Below are positions 25,342 to 34,486 of a stretch of 64,000 nt of DNA, piece by piece; within the stretch, counting starts at the first letter, position 1; each line of letters starts with the position of its first letter. The DNA lies in NCBI GenBank assembly GCA_965661945.1, contig CBFIFP010000004.1, forward strand, positions 124,001-188,000, read 5' to 3'. The position numbers and the translations under genes were made by a program. Source of the DNA: JAJRPT01 sp965661945. Its GTDB lineage: Bacteria > Bacteroidota > Ignavibacteria > Kapaibacteriales > UBA2268. The notes below the pieces were generated by a model. The model was not told the origin of the DNA. It saw only the letters and a program-made list of their open reading frames with translations, and did no database searches.

Positions 25342-26196
25342 ATGAAAATAATTGAATGTCCGAGAGATGCGATGCAAGGTATAAAAGAATTTATACCATC
25401 AGAATTAAAGTTAAAGTACTTAAATGCTTTGATGAAAGTAGGTTTTGATACTCTTGATTTTGGGTCTTTTGTATCTCCAAAGGCGATACCTCAACTTTCT
25501 GATACCAAAAAAATAATTGAAGATATAGATTTATCACTCTCAAATACTCAACTTCTTGCAATATGTGCTAATAAGCGTGGAGCAGAAGATATTGTGAAAT
25601 TCGAAGAAATAGACTACATCGGTTATCCTTTTTCTGTTTCTGAAACATTTCAAATGCGAAACACCAATAAAAACATTAAAGAATCATTCGATTTAGTTAT
25701 TGAAATGCAAGACCTTGCTTTAAGTAATAATAAAACCTTAGTAGTCTATCTTTCAATGGCTTTTGGGAATCCTTATGGCGACCCATGGCATCCAGATATA
25801 GTTACCAATTGGGCAGAACTAATGGTGGAAGAGGGCATTGAGATTATCTCACTTGCAGACACTATTGGCTCATCTAATTCAGAAAATATCCAGCAATTGT
25901 TTTCAACCATTATCCCACAATTTGAAGATACAGAAATCGGAGCACATTTTCATACAACTCCAGAAAGTTGGGAGAAAAAAGTTCAGACTGCTTATGATAA
26001 CGGCTGTAGAAGATTTGATGGAGCATTAAAAGGTTTTGGCGGTTGCCCTATGGCTAGAGATGATTTAACAGGCAATATGCCAACAGAAAACTTACTCGCA
26101 TTTATGGATATGAATCTTGTTTCACACGAACTAAACTTAGAACACTTTGAAGAAGCAATGGAAATTGCAAACTTCATTTTTAATAAATATCATTAA
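25342..26196 (+). CDS. hydroxymethylglutaryl-CoA lyase (Bacteroidota-type)
   Basis: At 284 residues this is a TIM-barrel protein of the HMGL-like family. It keeps R-D-A-M-Q at 7-11 (canonical R-D-G-L-Q), F-V-S-P-K-A-I-P-Q, the metal-binding H-x-H in A-H-F-H-T-T, and the catalytic Cys loop G-F-G-G-C-P-M-A-R-D-D-L-T-G-N. The usual H-C-H-D-T-Y-G is changed to H-F-H-T-T-P-E, a variant I associate with Bacteroidota members annotated as HMG-CoA lyase. The canonical reaction splits HMG-CoA into acetoacetate and acetyl-CoA at the end of leucine breakdown. It sits between uvrA and hutU, so an amino-acid catabolic role is supported. A different acyl-CoA or 2-hydroxy-acid substrate cannot be excluded. 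Confidence 0.82.
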   Translation: MKIIECPRDAMQGIKEFIPSELKLKYLNALMKVGFDTLDFGSFVSPKAIPQLSDTKKIIEDIDLSLSNTQLLAICANKRGAEDIVKFEEIDYIGYPFSVSETFQMRNTNKNIKESFDLVIEMQDLALSNNKTLVVYLSMAFGNPYGDPWHPDIVTNWAELMVEEGIEIISLADTIGSSNSENIQQLFSTIIPQFEDTEIGAHFHTTPESWEKKVQTAYDNGCRRFDGALKGFGGCPMARDDLTGNMPTENLLAFMDMNLVSHELNLEHFEEAMEIANFIFNKYH

Positions 26197-26224
26197 TAAT
26201 TATAAACCTAAAAAGAATTTTAAA

Positions 26225-27877
26225 ATGGAAAAAAGAATTGTAAAAGCGCCTACCGGAACTAAACTATCTTGTAAAAACTGGCAAATTGAAGCTGCCTATA
26301 GAATGATACAGCATAACCTCGACCCAGAAAATGCTGAAAAACCAGATGAATTAATTGTTTATGGTGGATACGGAAAAGCGGCAAGAAACTGGGAATCCTT
26401 TGATAAAATTTTAGAATGTTTGCGAAATATGAATGAAGATGAAACACTCTTAGTTCAATCTGGAAAGCCAGTTGGAGTTATACGTACAAGAACTGATGCT
26501 CCAAAAGTAATTATTGCAAATTCAAACTTAGTTCCTAATTGGTCTAACTGGGAATACTTCCGTGAATTAGACAAAAAAGGACTAATGATGTATGGGCAGA
26601 TGACTGCTGGTTCGTGGATTTACATCGGAACTCAAGGAATTGTGCAAGGGACTTATGAAACTTTCGCAGAGTGCGCTAATCAATATTTTGGTGGTACACT
26701 TGCTGGTAAGTTCCTGCTAACTGGAGGAATGGGCGGTATGGGTGGAGCTCAACCACTTGCTGCAACTTTTGCTGGAGCAGTCTCTATTACCGTAGAAATT
26801 GATGAAACTCGCATCGAAAAAAGAATTAAAGATGGTTATTGCGACGAAAAGATTTATAGTTTGGACGAAGCACTTCAAAAAGTTGAGCAATATAAAAATG
26901 AAAAGAAAGCATGGGCAATTGGTTTAGTTGGAAATACTGCCGAAATTTTACCAGAAATCTTAAAACGAGGAATCATTCCTGATATAGTGACTGACCAAAC
27001 TTCTGCTCACGACCCCCTAAATGGCTATTACCCACAAGGACTTTCTAAATCAGAAGCAGATAATTTACGTAAATCCAATCCAGAATTATATTTAGAACTA
27101 ACATATAAATCAATAAGAAAGCACGTTGAAACAATGATTAAGTTTCAAAAACTAGGTTCAATCGTATTTGATTATGGAAATAATATCCGTGGAATTGCAA
27201 AAGATAAAGGCGGATTAGAAAATGCCTTTGACTTTCATGGATTTGTTCCACTTTTCATACGTCCTCAATTTTGTGATGGACGTGGACCTTTCCGTTGGGT
27301 CGCTCTTAGTGGAAACCCCGAAGACATACGCAAAACAGACGAGGCGTTGTTGAAATTATTCCCAGAACATCAATCACTTCATCGTTGGATTAAAAATGCA
27401 CAATCAAGAATTGGCTACCAAGGACTACCCGCAAGAATATGCTGGCTTGGCTATGGCGAAAGAGAAAAAGCTGGCTTAATGTTCAACGAAATGGTAAAAA
27501 GTGGTGAACTCGATGCACCTATCGTAATCGGAAGAGACCACCTTGATTGTGGTTCAGTTGCTTCGCCCTACCGCGAAACTGAATCTATGCTCGATGGTTC
27601 TGACGCTGTATCTGATTGGGTATTCTTAAATTTTGCTTTAAATGCAATAGGTGGAGCAACTTGGGTAAGTTTGCACCATGGAGGTGGAGTAGGAATGGGT
27701 ATGTCACAACATGCAGGTATGGTAGTAGTAGCTGATGGAACAGAAGAAGCCGCTAAACGCTTATCAAACGTTCTAACTTATGATCCCTATATGGGAATAA
27801 TAAGACATGCAGACTCTGGTTACGACAGAGCAAAAGATAACGCAGACAAGTTTGACATTAATATTCCCATGAAGTAA
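26225..27877 (+). CDS. hutU: urocanate hydratase
   Basis: The frame is open from 26147, but the family begins at the ATG at 26225, giving 550 residues, the usual length. It shows the NAD+-binding G-G-M-G-G-M-G-G-A-Q-P-L-A, the substrate segment T-D-Q-T-S-A-H-D-P-L-N-G-Y-Y-P, and the active-site Cys in G-L-P-A-R-I-C-W-L-G-Y-G-E. It hydrates urocanate to imidazolone propionate using tightly bound NAD+, the second step of histidine degradation. No hutH, hutI or hutG lies in the window, so the other steps must be encoded elsewhere. It lies 28 bases after the HMG-CoA lyase gene and is followed by a strong hairpin. Confidence 0.96.
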   Translation: MEKRIVKAPTGTKLSCKNWQIEAAYRMIQHNLDPENAEKPDELIVYGGYGKAARNWESFDKILECLRNMNEDETLLVQSGKPVGVIRTRTDAPKVIIANSNLVPNWSNWEYFRELDKKGLMMYGQMTAGSWIYIGTQGIVQGTYETFAECANQYFGGTLAGKFLLTGGMGGMGGAQPLAATFAGAVSITVEIDETRIEKRIKDGYCDEKIYSLDEALQKVEQYKNEKKAWAIGLVGNTAEILPEILKRGIIPDIVTDQTSAHDPLNGYYPQGLSKSEADNLRKSNPELYLELTYKSIRKHVETMIKFQKLGSIVFDYGNNIRGIAKDKGGLENAFDFHGFVPLFIRPQFCDGRGPFRWVALSGNPEDIRKTDEALLKLFPEHQSLHRWIKNAQSRIGYQGLPARICWLGYGEREKAGLMFNEMVKSGELDAPIVIGRDHLDCGSVASPYRETESMLDGSDAVSDWVFLNFALNAIGGATWVSLHHGGGVGMGMSQHAGMVVVADGTEEAAKRLSNVLTYDPYMGIIRHADSGYDRAKDNADKFDINIPMK

Positions 27878-27935
27878 AAACTTACATATAAATATTAAGA
27901 ACAACTTCTAACCTCTATTTAAAATATTATTTAAC

Positions 27936-27964
27936 CCTACCGAAGGTTCTAAACCTTCGGTAGG
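27936..27964. terminator. strong hairpin after hutU, terminator or repeat element
   Basis: CCTACCGAAGGTT (27936-27948) pairs perfectly with AACCTTCGGTAGG (27952-27964), loop CTA, and outer TTAA arms extend it past one bulge. Downstream is AT-rich but without a pure T-run. It may terminate the uvrA-hutU transcript or be a mobile palindromic element. Confidence 0.6.
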
Positions 27965-28084
27965 TTAAATTTTAAATAAGCCCCCCCTTTTCGTTGTAGA
28001 GACACAATTTATCGTATCTAAGTTCCACCCTATCATTTGCCTTTTGCTTCATATATCGTGGATATCATTCTAACTACATCCTTC

Positions 28085-28110
28085 GTCATATTGAGCGAAG
28101 CGAAATATCC
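28085..28110 (-). repeat. dispersed repeat, copy 2
   Basis: On the minus strand this reads GGATATTTCGCTTCGCTCAA then TATGAC, sharing ATTTCG-CT-CGCTCAAT with the copies at 20986 and 36267. Confidence 0.6.
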
Positions 28111-28224
28111 AGTCATAAATTCAATTTCTCCGATTTTATCTAAAAAGCAACATCGTTGCTAAATATTAACAAACCCAAAAATAAAATTAAATCCCAAGCT
28201 CAGACAGATGCTAAACTACAAAAA

Positions 28225-28250
28225 GTTCATTGAGCGGAGCAAAAATTCCC
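28225..28250 (-). repeat. dispersed repeat, copy 3
   Basis: On the minus strand this reads GGGAATTTTTGCTCCGCTCA then ATGAAC. The CTCCGCTCAATGAAC end matches copies 1 and 4, while the 5' half is more diverged. Confidence 0.55.
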
Positions 28251-28345
28251 TTTTCCTAAAACCACACACTCTAAAAACAAAATAAAAAATAATTTTAATC
28301 ATAATCCTTTAAAAAACAAAATAATAAAATAAAAAGAAGAAAATT

Positions 28346-30448
28346 ATAAAAGCAAATGAAGCTAAAGTAGAAGCCTTTTTATCGTCTAATAAAACACAAT
28401 TTGTAATTCCCGTATATCAAAGAAACTATGATTGGTCTACAAGTGAATGTAAACAACTTTTAGATGATATTTTAGAAGTAGGAACAAGTAAAGAAATGAA
28501 TGTTCATTTTATTGGAAGTGTTGTATATGTTCATGACGATGTTTATACTTCATCTAAAATTAAAGAATTAACAGTAATTGACGGACAACAACGTTTAACA
28601 ACATTGACTTTAATATATTTAGCTATTTTTCGTTTAGCTATTGAAAATGTGGACCATGAACTAGAAGCCGAAATTTTAGAAACTTATCTTACAAACAAAT
28701 TTGCTTCTGAGGAAGAAAAACTTAAACTTCGACCAACTGAAAATAATAATAAAGCGATAAGATACCTTTTGAGAGGTGATAAAAATAAGGAGTTCAACAA
28801 TTTTTCAAAAGTAATTGATAATTTTAATTATTTTAAAAGTCGAATAACTCTAGAAAATATTGAGTTTATTCTCAAAGGACTTACAAAACTTATGTTTGTA
28901 GAAATTTCACTTGATAGACAAAATGACGATCCACAAAAAATTTTTGAAAGCTTAAACTCAACTGGCTTAGAACTATCACAAGCTGATTTAATAAGAAACT
29001 ATATATTAATGGGATTGGAAAGAATAGATCAAAATAAAATATATAATAATTAATGGGAAATAATTGAAAAACTTGCTAAAGACGATACTAAAAATACAAG
29101 TAGAGTTTCTGATTTCATTAGAGATTATCTTACATTAGTAAACAAAAAAATACCAAATAAAAGTAAAGTTTATTTAGAGTTTAAAGATAAATTTCCAACA
29201 AGAGATTTGCAAGTATTAGAATCCAATCTTTTGCCTATAAAATCGCTTGTTAAATTCTATAATAAACTTATAAATCCAAAAAATGAAACAGATAAAGACA
29301 TCAGATTACAACTTCAATATATAAACAGACTTGAAATAAATGTAGTGTACCCATTTTTAATGAAAGTATATGAAGATTATTCAGAAAACATAATTGACAA
29401 AGTAACTTTTATCAAAATTTTAGATTTCATTCAATCCTTTACTTTCAGAAGATTTATTGTTGGATTGCCAACAAACGCACTAAATAAGATATTTATGATT
29501 TTATATGAAAAAATAGATAAAGACAATTACTTTTTGTCAATGCAAAAAGAGTTACTTAGAAAATCAGGCATCCAACGCCTCCCAAAAAATAAAGAAGTTA
29601 TAGAAAGTCTAAAACTAAAAGATGTTTATAATATTCAATCTAAAAATAGAACTTATTTACTTGATAGACTTGAAAATTTTGAAAATAAAGAACCTGTATT
29701 AATTGAGGGCAATTCTGACATAACTACTGAGCATATTTTTCCTCAAAACCCTGATCCAAAATGGAAAGTTGAGTTAGGAGCAGATGAATATAAATTTATA
29801 AAAGAAAACTACTTAAATACAATTGGAAATTTAACTCTTTCAGGGAATAATGGAAAACTTGGTAATAAACCTTTTATATTTAAAAGAGATTTAGAAAACG
29901 CTGGATATAAAGATAGTCATTTATGGCTTAATAAATATCTATCAAATTTAAAAAAATGGGATAAAACTGAAATAGAAAAACGTTTTGAATTACTCGCTGA
30001 GAGATTTTTAAAAATTTGGCAAATTCCAGATATTGAAATTGAAGAAATAGAACAAAACGATGAAGTCAATATTTTTGAAGCAGAAGATCCAAAACACAAA
30101 AAATTAGAGTATGCAATTTTCTATGACCAAAAAATTGAAGTTAACCAGGTATCAAAGTTATATTCGGAGGTATTTAAAAAGCTATTTGAATTGCAGCCTG
30201 AAACTTTTTTTACAACAGATTTAGCAGAAAAAATCACATTAACAAAAAATCCTAAAGAAGGAAGTCCTAGGCAAGCTGTTTCTATAAATGATACATATTA
30301 TATTGAAGGTAATATTGATAATATTGGGAAATTTGATAAAATAAAATATGCATTAACAATATTTGATTCAGAGGATGAACTGTCAATAAAATATGCTAGT
30401 AAAAATAGCCAATTGGAAATGTCAAAAGATTGGGAAAAAGGTAAATAA
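28346..30448 (+). pseudogene. GmrSD-type DUF262/DUF1524 restriction-like gene, decayed
   Basis: One frame runs over 701 codons. The N-terminus K-A-N-E-A-K-V-E-A-F-L matches the usual start of DUF262 proteins, but where the ATG should be (28346) there is ATA. DUF262 hallmarks follow: F-V-I-P-V-Y-Q-R-N-Y-D-W, D-G-Q-Q-R-L-T-T-L, and I-F-E-S-L-N-S-T-G-L-E-L-S-Q-A-D-L-I-R-N. A TAA at 29051-29053 (I-Y-N-N-stop-W-E-I-I-E) interrupts it. The frame then continues into DUF1524, with the nuclease-type T-E-H-I-F-P-Q and N-T-I-G-N-L-T-L, and a further C-terminal domain to 30448. GmrSD-like proteins cut modified (often glucosylated hydroxymethylcytosine) phage DNA. The gene looks inactivated by two point changes while the rest is well preserved, so decay is recent. 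Confidence 0.82.
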
Positions 30449-30584
30449 AAACTAATTCTAACCAATTCCTTTGCACATAATATTAAGCACAATCTACAAG
30501 CAATTGAAAAACAACATATTAGAAGTTCTCAAAAAAATAAAAAAAGAACTTTTCTGCAGAATGTCTGGTCCTAAAAAATTTGAC

Positions 30585-30612
30585 AAAAAAAAGCCACGTT
30601 AAAACGTGGCTT
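30585..30612 (-). terminator. rho-independent terminator of dnaN
   Basis: AAGCCACGT (30591-30599) pairs with ACGTGGCTT (30604-30612) around TAAA. The A-run at 30585-30592 gives a T-tract on the minus strand, directly after the dnaN stop. Confidence 0.92.
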
Positions 30613-30617
30613 CTAAA

Positions 30618-31802
30618 TTATCTAATTTTTACGGGCATTATAAGGTTTAGCAGTTCTTTTCCGTTTTCATCAGGCAATACCAAAATTGGTTTTAATGGGT
30701 CAGAAAAAGTAACATAAACTAAGTTCTCATCAGTTTTATCTATGTTATTAATTGCGTCTTCAAGAAATTTGAAGTTAAAACCTATTTCAATAGGGTCTCC
30801 TGTATATTGGCAGTTAATTTTTTCTGTACCCGATGTACCACTTTCCTCATCGTTACCAACAATTGTTGTAAGGTTATCTTCAAATTTTACTCTAACTTGT
30901 TTAGAAATTGAATTAGAGAAGTAAGAAACTCTTTTAATTGCTGTTAGAATTTCATCTCTATCAAAAATAGATATTAATGTATTATTTGAAGGAATAACAG
31001 ACTCATAAGGAGGGAATTTCTCAGTTATAATTTTACTAACAACAACTGTATCCCCAAAATCAATTCTGATATGAGTAACTTTTTCTTTAGAAACAAGAAA
31101 AGAAATAATTACATCATCGTCAACTGATTTTAATAAGTCTATAGATTTAGGTGGAATAATAATACTTAAATCGCTTGGCAAATTAGGATTTTTAGGAATA
31201 TAAGTTGCACGAACTAACCTGTAAGAGTCAGTAGCTACTACATTTAGTTGGTCTTCTTTAAATTCAAAGAATACACCTGTCATCGATGGACGAAATTCAT
31301 CTGAAGATACTGCAAATGCTGTTTTTTGGCAAAGAGTAACTATAGAATGTTTGTCAATGTAAGCAGGATTGAAACCATCTTCGAAGTCGCCATCAAATGA
31401 TTCGCCGTTCCATTCAGGTTTTGTAGTTTCATCAAGTTCTGGAAGTTTAAGATATTCTTCAACGTCCATTCCTTTCATCTTGTAGCTACCTGTGGAAGTA
31501 GTAATTCCCACATTGAAGAGATCCATATCAATATCGAACTTAACTTCTCCGGCAAGACCAGGTACTTTTAAAAATTCATTGATTTTTCGAGCAGGAAGCA
31601 ATACTTTACCATTTTCCTCCCCTGCAACTTGAATCGAAGACATAATTGTAATATCTTGATCGGTTGAGATTAATGTTAAATTATCTCCCTCTAATTTAAC
31701 AAAAAAATGTTCTAATACTGGCAAAGTAGATTTAGGGGGAATTGCCGGCATAACCCTAGAAACTACTTTTTTAAGTTCTTGCACATCTGCTGAAAACTTC
31801 AT
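30618..31802 (-). CDS. dnaN: DNA polymerase III beta subunit (sliding clamp)
   Basis: This 394-residue protein has the normal three-domain clamp layout. Diagnostic segments are M-K-F-S-A-D-V-Q-E-L at the start, L-P-V-L-E-H-F, L-P-A-R-K-I-N-E-F-L in domain I, the V-A-T-D-S-Y-R-L segment in domain II, F-P-P-Y-E-S-V-I-P, and a C-terminal M-P-V-K-I-R. The dimer encircles DNA and tethers polymerase III and repair enzymes. The gene is on its own here, with psd/pssA divergent and no dnaA or recF in the window. An acidic insert at about 130-145 (G-D-F-E-D-G-F) lies between domains I and II. Confidence 0.97.
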   Translation of the reverse strand: MKFSADVQELKKVVSRVMPAIPPKSTLPVLEHFFVKLEGDNLTLISTDQDITIMSSIQVAGEENGKVLLPARKINEFLKVPGLAGEVKFDIDMDLFNVGITTSTGSYKMKGMDVEEYLKLPELDETTKPEWNGESFDGDFEDGFNPAYIDKHSIVTLCQKTAFAVSSDEFRPSMTGVFFEFKEDQLNVVATDSYRLVRATYIPKNPNLPSDLSIIIPPKSIDLLKSVDDDVIISFLVSKEKVTHIRIDFGDTVVVSKIITEKFPPYESVIPSNNTLISIFDRDEILTAIKRVSYFSNSISKQVRVKFEDNLTTIVGNDEESGTSGTEKINCQYTGDPIEIGFNFKFLEDAINNIDKTDENLVYVTFSDPLKPILVLPDENGKELLNLIMPVKIR

Positions 31803-31839
31803 TTTTTTACCTATATGTTAACTTGTAATTAAAATTTGT

Positions 31840-31847
31840 TATTTTTG
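31840..31847 (+). promoter_or_regulatory. -7 promoter box of psd-pssA
   Basis: TATTTTTG fits TAnnTTTG, 50 bases before the ATG at 31898, in the 95-base divergent spacer with dnaN. Confidence 0.5.
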
Positions 31848-31897
31848 AAATATAAAATTAAATAATTTTTTTTTAATAATATTTAAATGTTGAAAAT

Positions 31898-32569
31898 ATG
31901 TTAACAAAATACGGAATAGATAATATTATCTTTATGCTAGTAATAGGTATGTTACTTCTTGTTATTGCTTACCTTACAAGTAATATAAAGATTTTAAGTT
32001 GGGTTTTATATACTCTTGGAGGTTTTTTTATAGTATTCACTTTTGTCTTTTTTAGAGACCCTGAAAGAACAGTTCCACAAAAAGTAATTGAAGATGAATC
32101 TTATATTATAGCTCCAGCAGACGGAAAAGTTGTTAACATTGAGGAAGAAGTCGAGAAATACTATTTGAAAGGTGAGTCAAAAAGAATTAGCGTTTTTTTA
32201 TCTCCAATTGATGTTCATGTGAATAGAACCCCAGCAAAAGGTGAAATTGAGTTTTATGAGTATTTTGAAGGAGATTATTTAGTTGCTTTTCATCCAAAGT
32301 CATCGGAGTTAAATGAACATTCACGAATTGGATTGAAAAATAAATATGGTAAAGTCTATTTCAAGCAAATTGTGGGATTGTTAGCACGAAGAATAGTGTG
32401 TGATGTAAGAGTAGGTGATAAATTAGAAGCTGGTGATAAAATAGGAATGATGAAATTTGGTTCGCGAATGGACATAGCGATTTCACCTGATAGTGAGATA
32501 TTTGTAAAGGTTGGAGATAGAGTTGTGGCAGGAGAAACAATAATTGCAAGACTAAAAAAACAGGAATAG
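31898..32569 (+). CDS. psd: phosphatidylserine decarboxylase, short type
   Basis: At 223 residues this is the short, archaeal/Bacteroidota-type proenzyme. Two membrane-spanning stretches lie at about 10-28 and 33-52. The catalytic core has I-A-P-A-D-G-K-V at 71-78, I-D-V-H-V-N-R near 104-110, and the self-cleavage site F-G-S-R-M-D, where cleavage between Gly188 and Ser189 makes the pyruvoyl group. It decarboxylates phosphatidylserine to phosphatidylethanolamine at the inner membrane. One base separates its TAG from the next ATG, the gene for the enzyme that makes its substrate, so the pair forms the PE pathway. Confidence 0.94.
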   Translation: MLTKYGIDNIIFMLVIGMLLLVIAYLTSNIKILSWVLYTLGGFFIVFTFVFFRDPERTVPQKVIEDESYIIAPADGKVVNIEEEVEKYYLKGESKRISVFLSPIDVHVNRTPAKGEIEFYEYFEGDYLVAFHPKSSELNEHSRIGLKNKYGKVYFKQIVGLLARRIVCDVRVGDKLEAGDKIGMMKFGSRMDIAISPDSEIFVKVGDRVVAGETIIARLKKQE

Positions 32570-32570
32570 T

Positions 32571-33356
32571 ATGGCAACACGTAGAGTAACTCGTTCATTT
32601 GTACCTAATTTACTAACTATTGCAAATCTATTTTCTGGATTTGCAAGTATAGTATATTGCTCTATGGAGGATTATAATAGGGCAGCATTTTTTATTATTT
32701 TAGGTGCATTTTTTGATATGCTTGATGGTCTTACTGCAAGAATGATAAAAGCATCATCTGAGTTTGGTGGCGAGTTAGATTCATTATGCGATGTTGTTAC
32801 GTTTGGTGTTGCGCCTTCATATTTACTTCATGAAATTTATTTTTATCAATATAATGAATTTGGAATTTTTATTTCTTCATTTCCGGCAATAATGGGAGCA
32901 TTAAGACTTGCAAGATTTAACGCCCAATTAACTTCATTTGAAGATAAGAAATATTTTATTGGTTTTCCTATTCCAAGTTCAGCGTTAACTATTATAAGTT
33001 ATTTAATATTTTATCACTTAAATGATAATATTCAGCATAGAAGTAAAGACTTTTTAGCATTTTTTGTAACAATAGCAACTTCACTGGCTATGATTTCAAC
33101 AGTAAAGTATCGCAATATACCAAGACCTAGTTTAAAGAATATCAGACAGCGACCAGTGCTTCATATTGGGTTTATATTTTTAATTATTGGAATTATAGTA
33201 TCTAAGGGCTTTTTATTATTTCCTTTTATGCTTGCTTATTTAATCCTTAGTGCTGCTATTCATATTTTTAAATGGCTTAGACAAGGCAATACTTTGGAGC
33301 GAAGTATCGAAGAGTTTGAAGATGATGACTACTACTCCGAAAATGATTTTCAATAG
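32571..33356 (+). CDS. pssA: CDP-diacylglycerol-serine O-phosphatidyltransferase
   Basis: This 261-residue polytopic membrane protein carries a perfect CDP-alcohol phosphotransferase motif: Asp49, Asp52-Gly53, Ala56-Arg57, Gly66, Asp70 and Asp74 (D-x2-D-G-x2-A-R-x8-G-x3-D-x3-D). It makes phosphatidylserine from CDP-diacylglycerol and L-serine. The preceding Psd then decarboxylates the product. The order and one-base spacing with psd are strong support for serine as the alcohol. The last 20 residues are very acidic and probably cytoplasmic. Confidence 0.95.
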   Translation: MATRRVTRSFVPNLLTIANLFSGFASIVYCSMEDYNRAAFFIILGAFFDMLDGLTARMIKASSEFGGELDSLCDVVTFGVAPSYLLHEIYFYQYNEFGIFISSFPAIMGALRLARFNAQLTSFEDKKYFIGFPIPSSALTIISYLIFYHLNDNIQHRSKDFLAFFVTIATSLAMISTVKYRNIPRPSLKNIRQRPVLHIGFIFLIIGIIVSKGFLLFPFMLAYLILSAAIHIFKWLRQGNTLERSIEEFEDDDYYSENDFQ

Positions 33357-33376
33357 GATAAATATTAATAAGAACT

Positions 33377-34165
33377 ATGGATTATATAAAATTTAATAAA
33401 GAGAATTGGAATAAAAGAACTGAACTTCATTATAATTCAGAATTTTATGATAATGAAAATTTTATTAAAGGCAAAACTTCTCTAAATAAAATAGAATTAA
33501 AGTTGTTAGGAGATATTAAAGAGCAATCTATCTTACATCTTCAATGTCATTTTGGTCAAGATTCTATTTCATTGGCAAGATTGGGAGGAGATGTTGTTGG
33601 AGTTGATTTGTCAGATAAATCAATTGAAAAAGCAAGGGAATTAAATAAAATTTGCAATCAAAATGTAAGGTTTATAAATTCTGATGTTTATGATATTAAT
33701 AGCATTATTAATGAAAAATTTGATATTTGCTTTACTACTTATGGTGTAATTGGTTGGCTACCAGATTTGAATAAATGGGCTAAGGTTATTTCAAATAGTT
33801 TGAAAAAAAATGGTAGATTAATATTTGTAGAATTTCATCCTTTTGTTTGGATGTTTGACAATGATTTTGAGTATTTCCAATATAATTATTTCAACAAAGA
33901 AGTTATTATTGAATCAGAAGAGGGGAGTTATGCGTCGAGAGATGACAAACAACAAATATCATCTTATAGTTGGAATCATAGTTTAAGCGAAGTTATTTCA
34001 AGTTTATTGAATAATGGTATAGAAATTCAGAGTTTTGAGGAGTATGATTACTCGCCATATAATATTTTTCCAGATATGATAGAGGTGGAAAAAAATAGGT
34101 ATAGAATTAAAAAGTATGGTGATAAAATTCCGCTAATTTACTCGATAGTAGCTAAGAAGAGGTGA
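33377..34165 (+). CDS. class I SAM-dependent methyltransferase
   Basis: This 262-residue protein has a Rossmann methyltransferase core. Motif I is altered to I-L-H-L-Q-C-H-F-G-Q-D-S (canonical V-L-D-x-G-x-G-x-G), a form known from a subfamily with H-L-x-C-x-x-G-x-D. Motif II, V-V-G-V-D-L-S, and a post-motif F-D-I-C-F-T-T-Y-G-V-I-G-W-L follow. The substrate is unknown. It lies 20 bases after pssA and could be co-transcribed, but a lipid substrate is only a guess. Its last 33 bases overlap, on the other strand, the end of the 117-residue protein gene. Confidence 0.82.
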   Translation: MDYIKFNKENWNKRTELHYNSEFYDNENFIKGKTSLNKIELKLLGDIKEQSILHLQCHFGQDSISLARLGGDVVGVDLSDKSIEKARELNKICNQNVRFINSDVYDINSIINEKFDICFTTYGVIGWLPDLNKWAKVISNSLKKNGRLIFVEFHPFVWMFDNDFEYFQYNYFNKEVIIESEEGSYASRDDKQQISSYSWNHSLSEVISSLLNNGIEIQSFEEYDYSPYNIFPDMIEVEKNRYRIKKYGDKIPLIYSIVAKKR

Positions 34166-34486
34166 TTGCAACCATGCCGCTGCTTGTATCATCGGGTATG
34201 ATGTACCAGTTGCAACCATTCCGGGTTGTGCTAATAAATAATTTTTTTCTTCATAACTTTCCCATTCAAAATATTTACCAAAGCCACCACCAGCCTTAAT
34301 GTTTGTACCCATAGCATTTATCATTTTTTTATGTCCACCCCATTGCCAACCCATAAAAAAGTTTTGTTGTTGAAATCTTTCTTGTTCAATGTTGATTTGC
34401 TGCCCATTATAAATTAAAGGCATAGGAACTGGCTCTATATCTTGACAAAAAATATAGTTAATCAAAAATAGTAAAAGTATTATCAT
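34133..34486 (-). CDS. hypothetical secreted protein, 117 residues, possibly truncated at its C-terminus
   Basis: A signal peptide (1-14, ending I-F-C-Q) is followed by a Gln/Gly/Trp-rich stretch (F-M-G-W-Q-W-G-G-H-K-K-M). No family recognised. The last 11 residues are read from the antisense of the methyltransferase's end, which suggests that a rearrangement cut the original gene near 34165 and the present stop is accidental. It overlaps the upstream T9SS gene by 4 bases, which argues that its start is genuine. Confidence 0.5.
   Translation of the reverse strand: MIILLLFLINYIFCQDIEPVPMPLIYNGQQINIEQERFQQQNFFMGWQWGGHKKMINAMGTNIKAGGGFGKYFEWESYEEKNYLLAQPGMVATGTSYPMIQAAAWLQSPLLSYYRVN

Larger units (their letters stand above)
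27878..28345. other. 468-base intergenic region built from degenerate repeats
   Basis: I find no gene here. In order: a 13-bp hairpin after hutU, a C-run at 27981-27987, and a degenerate inverted repeat around T-A-G-A-G-A-C-A-C at 27994-28020. Two inverted copies of the TTCGACTTCGCTCAATGA-type repeat (28085-28110, 28225-28250) and a small hairpin AGCAAC-ATC-GTTGCT near 28146-28160 follow. Composition differs from the flanking genes. It leads straight into the decayed restriction gene. Confidence 0.6.

Noticed and set aside
30561..30602. Tiny frame MSGPKKFDKKKPR before the dnaN terminator
   Set aside because: Thirteen codons that run into the terminator stem. A resemblance to the start of the 51651-51974 protein (M-G-G-P-R-K) is too short to mean anything.
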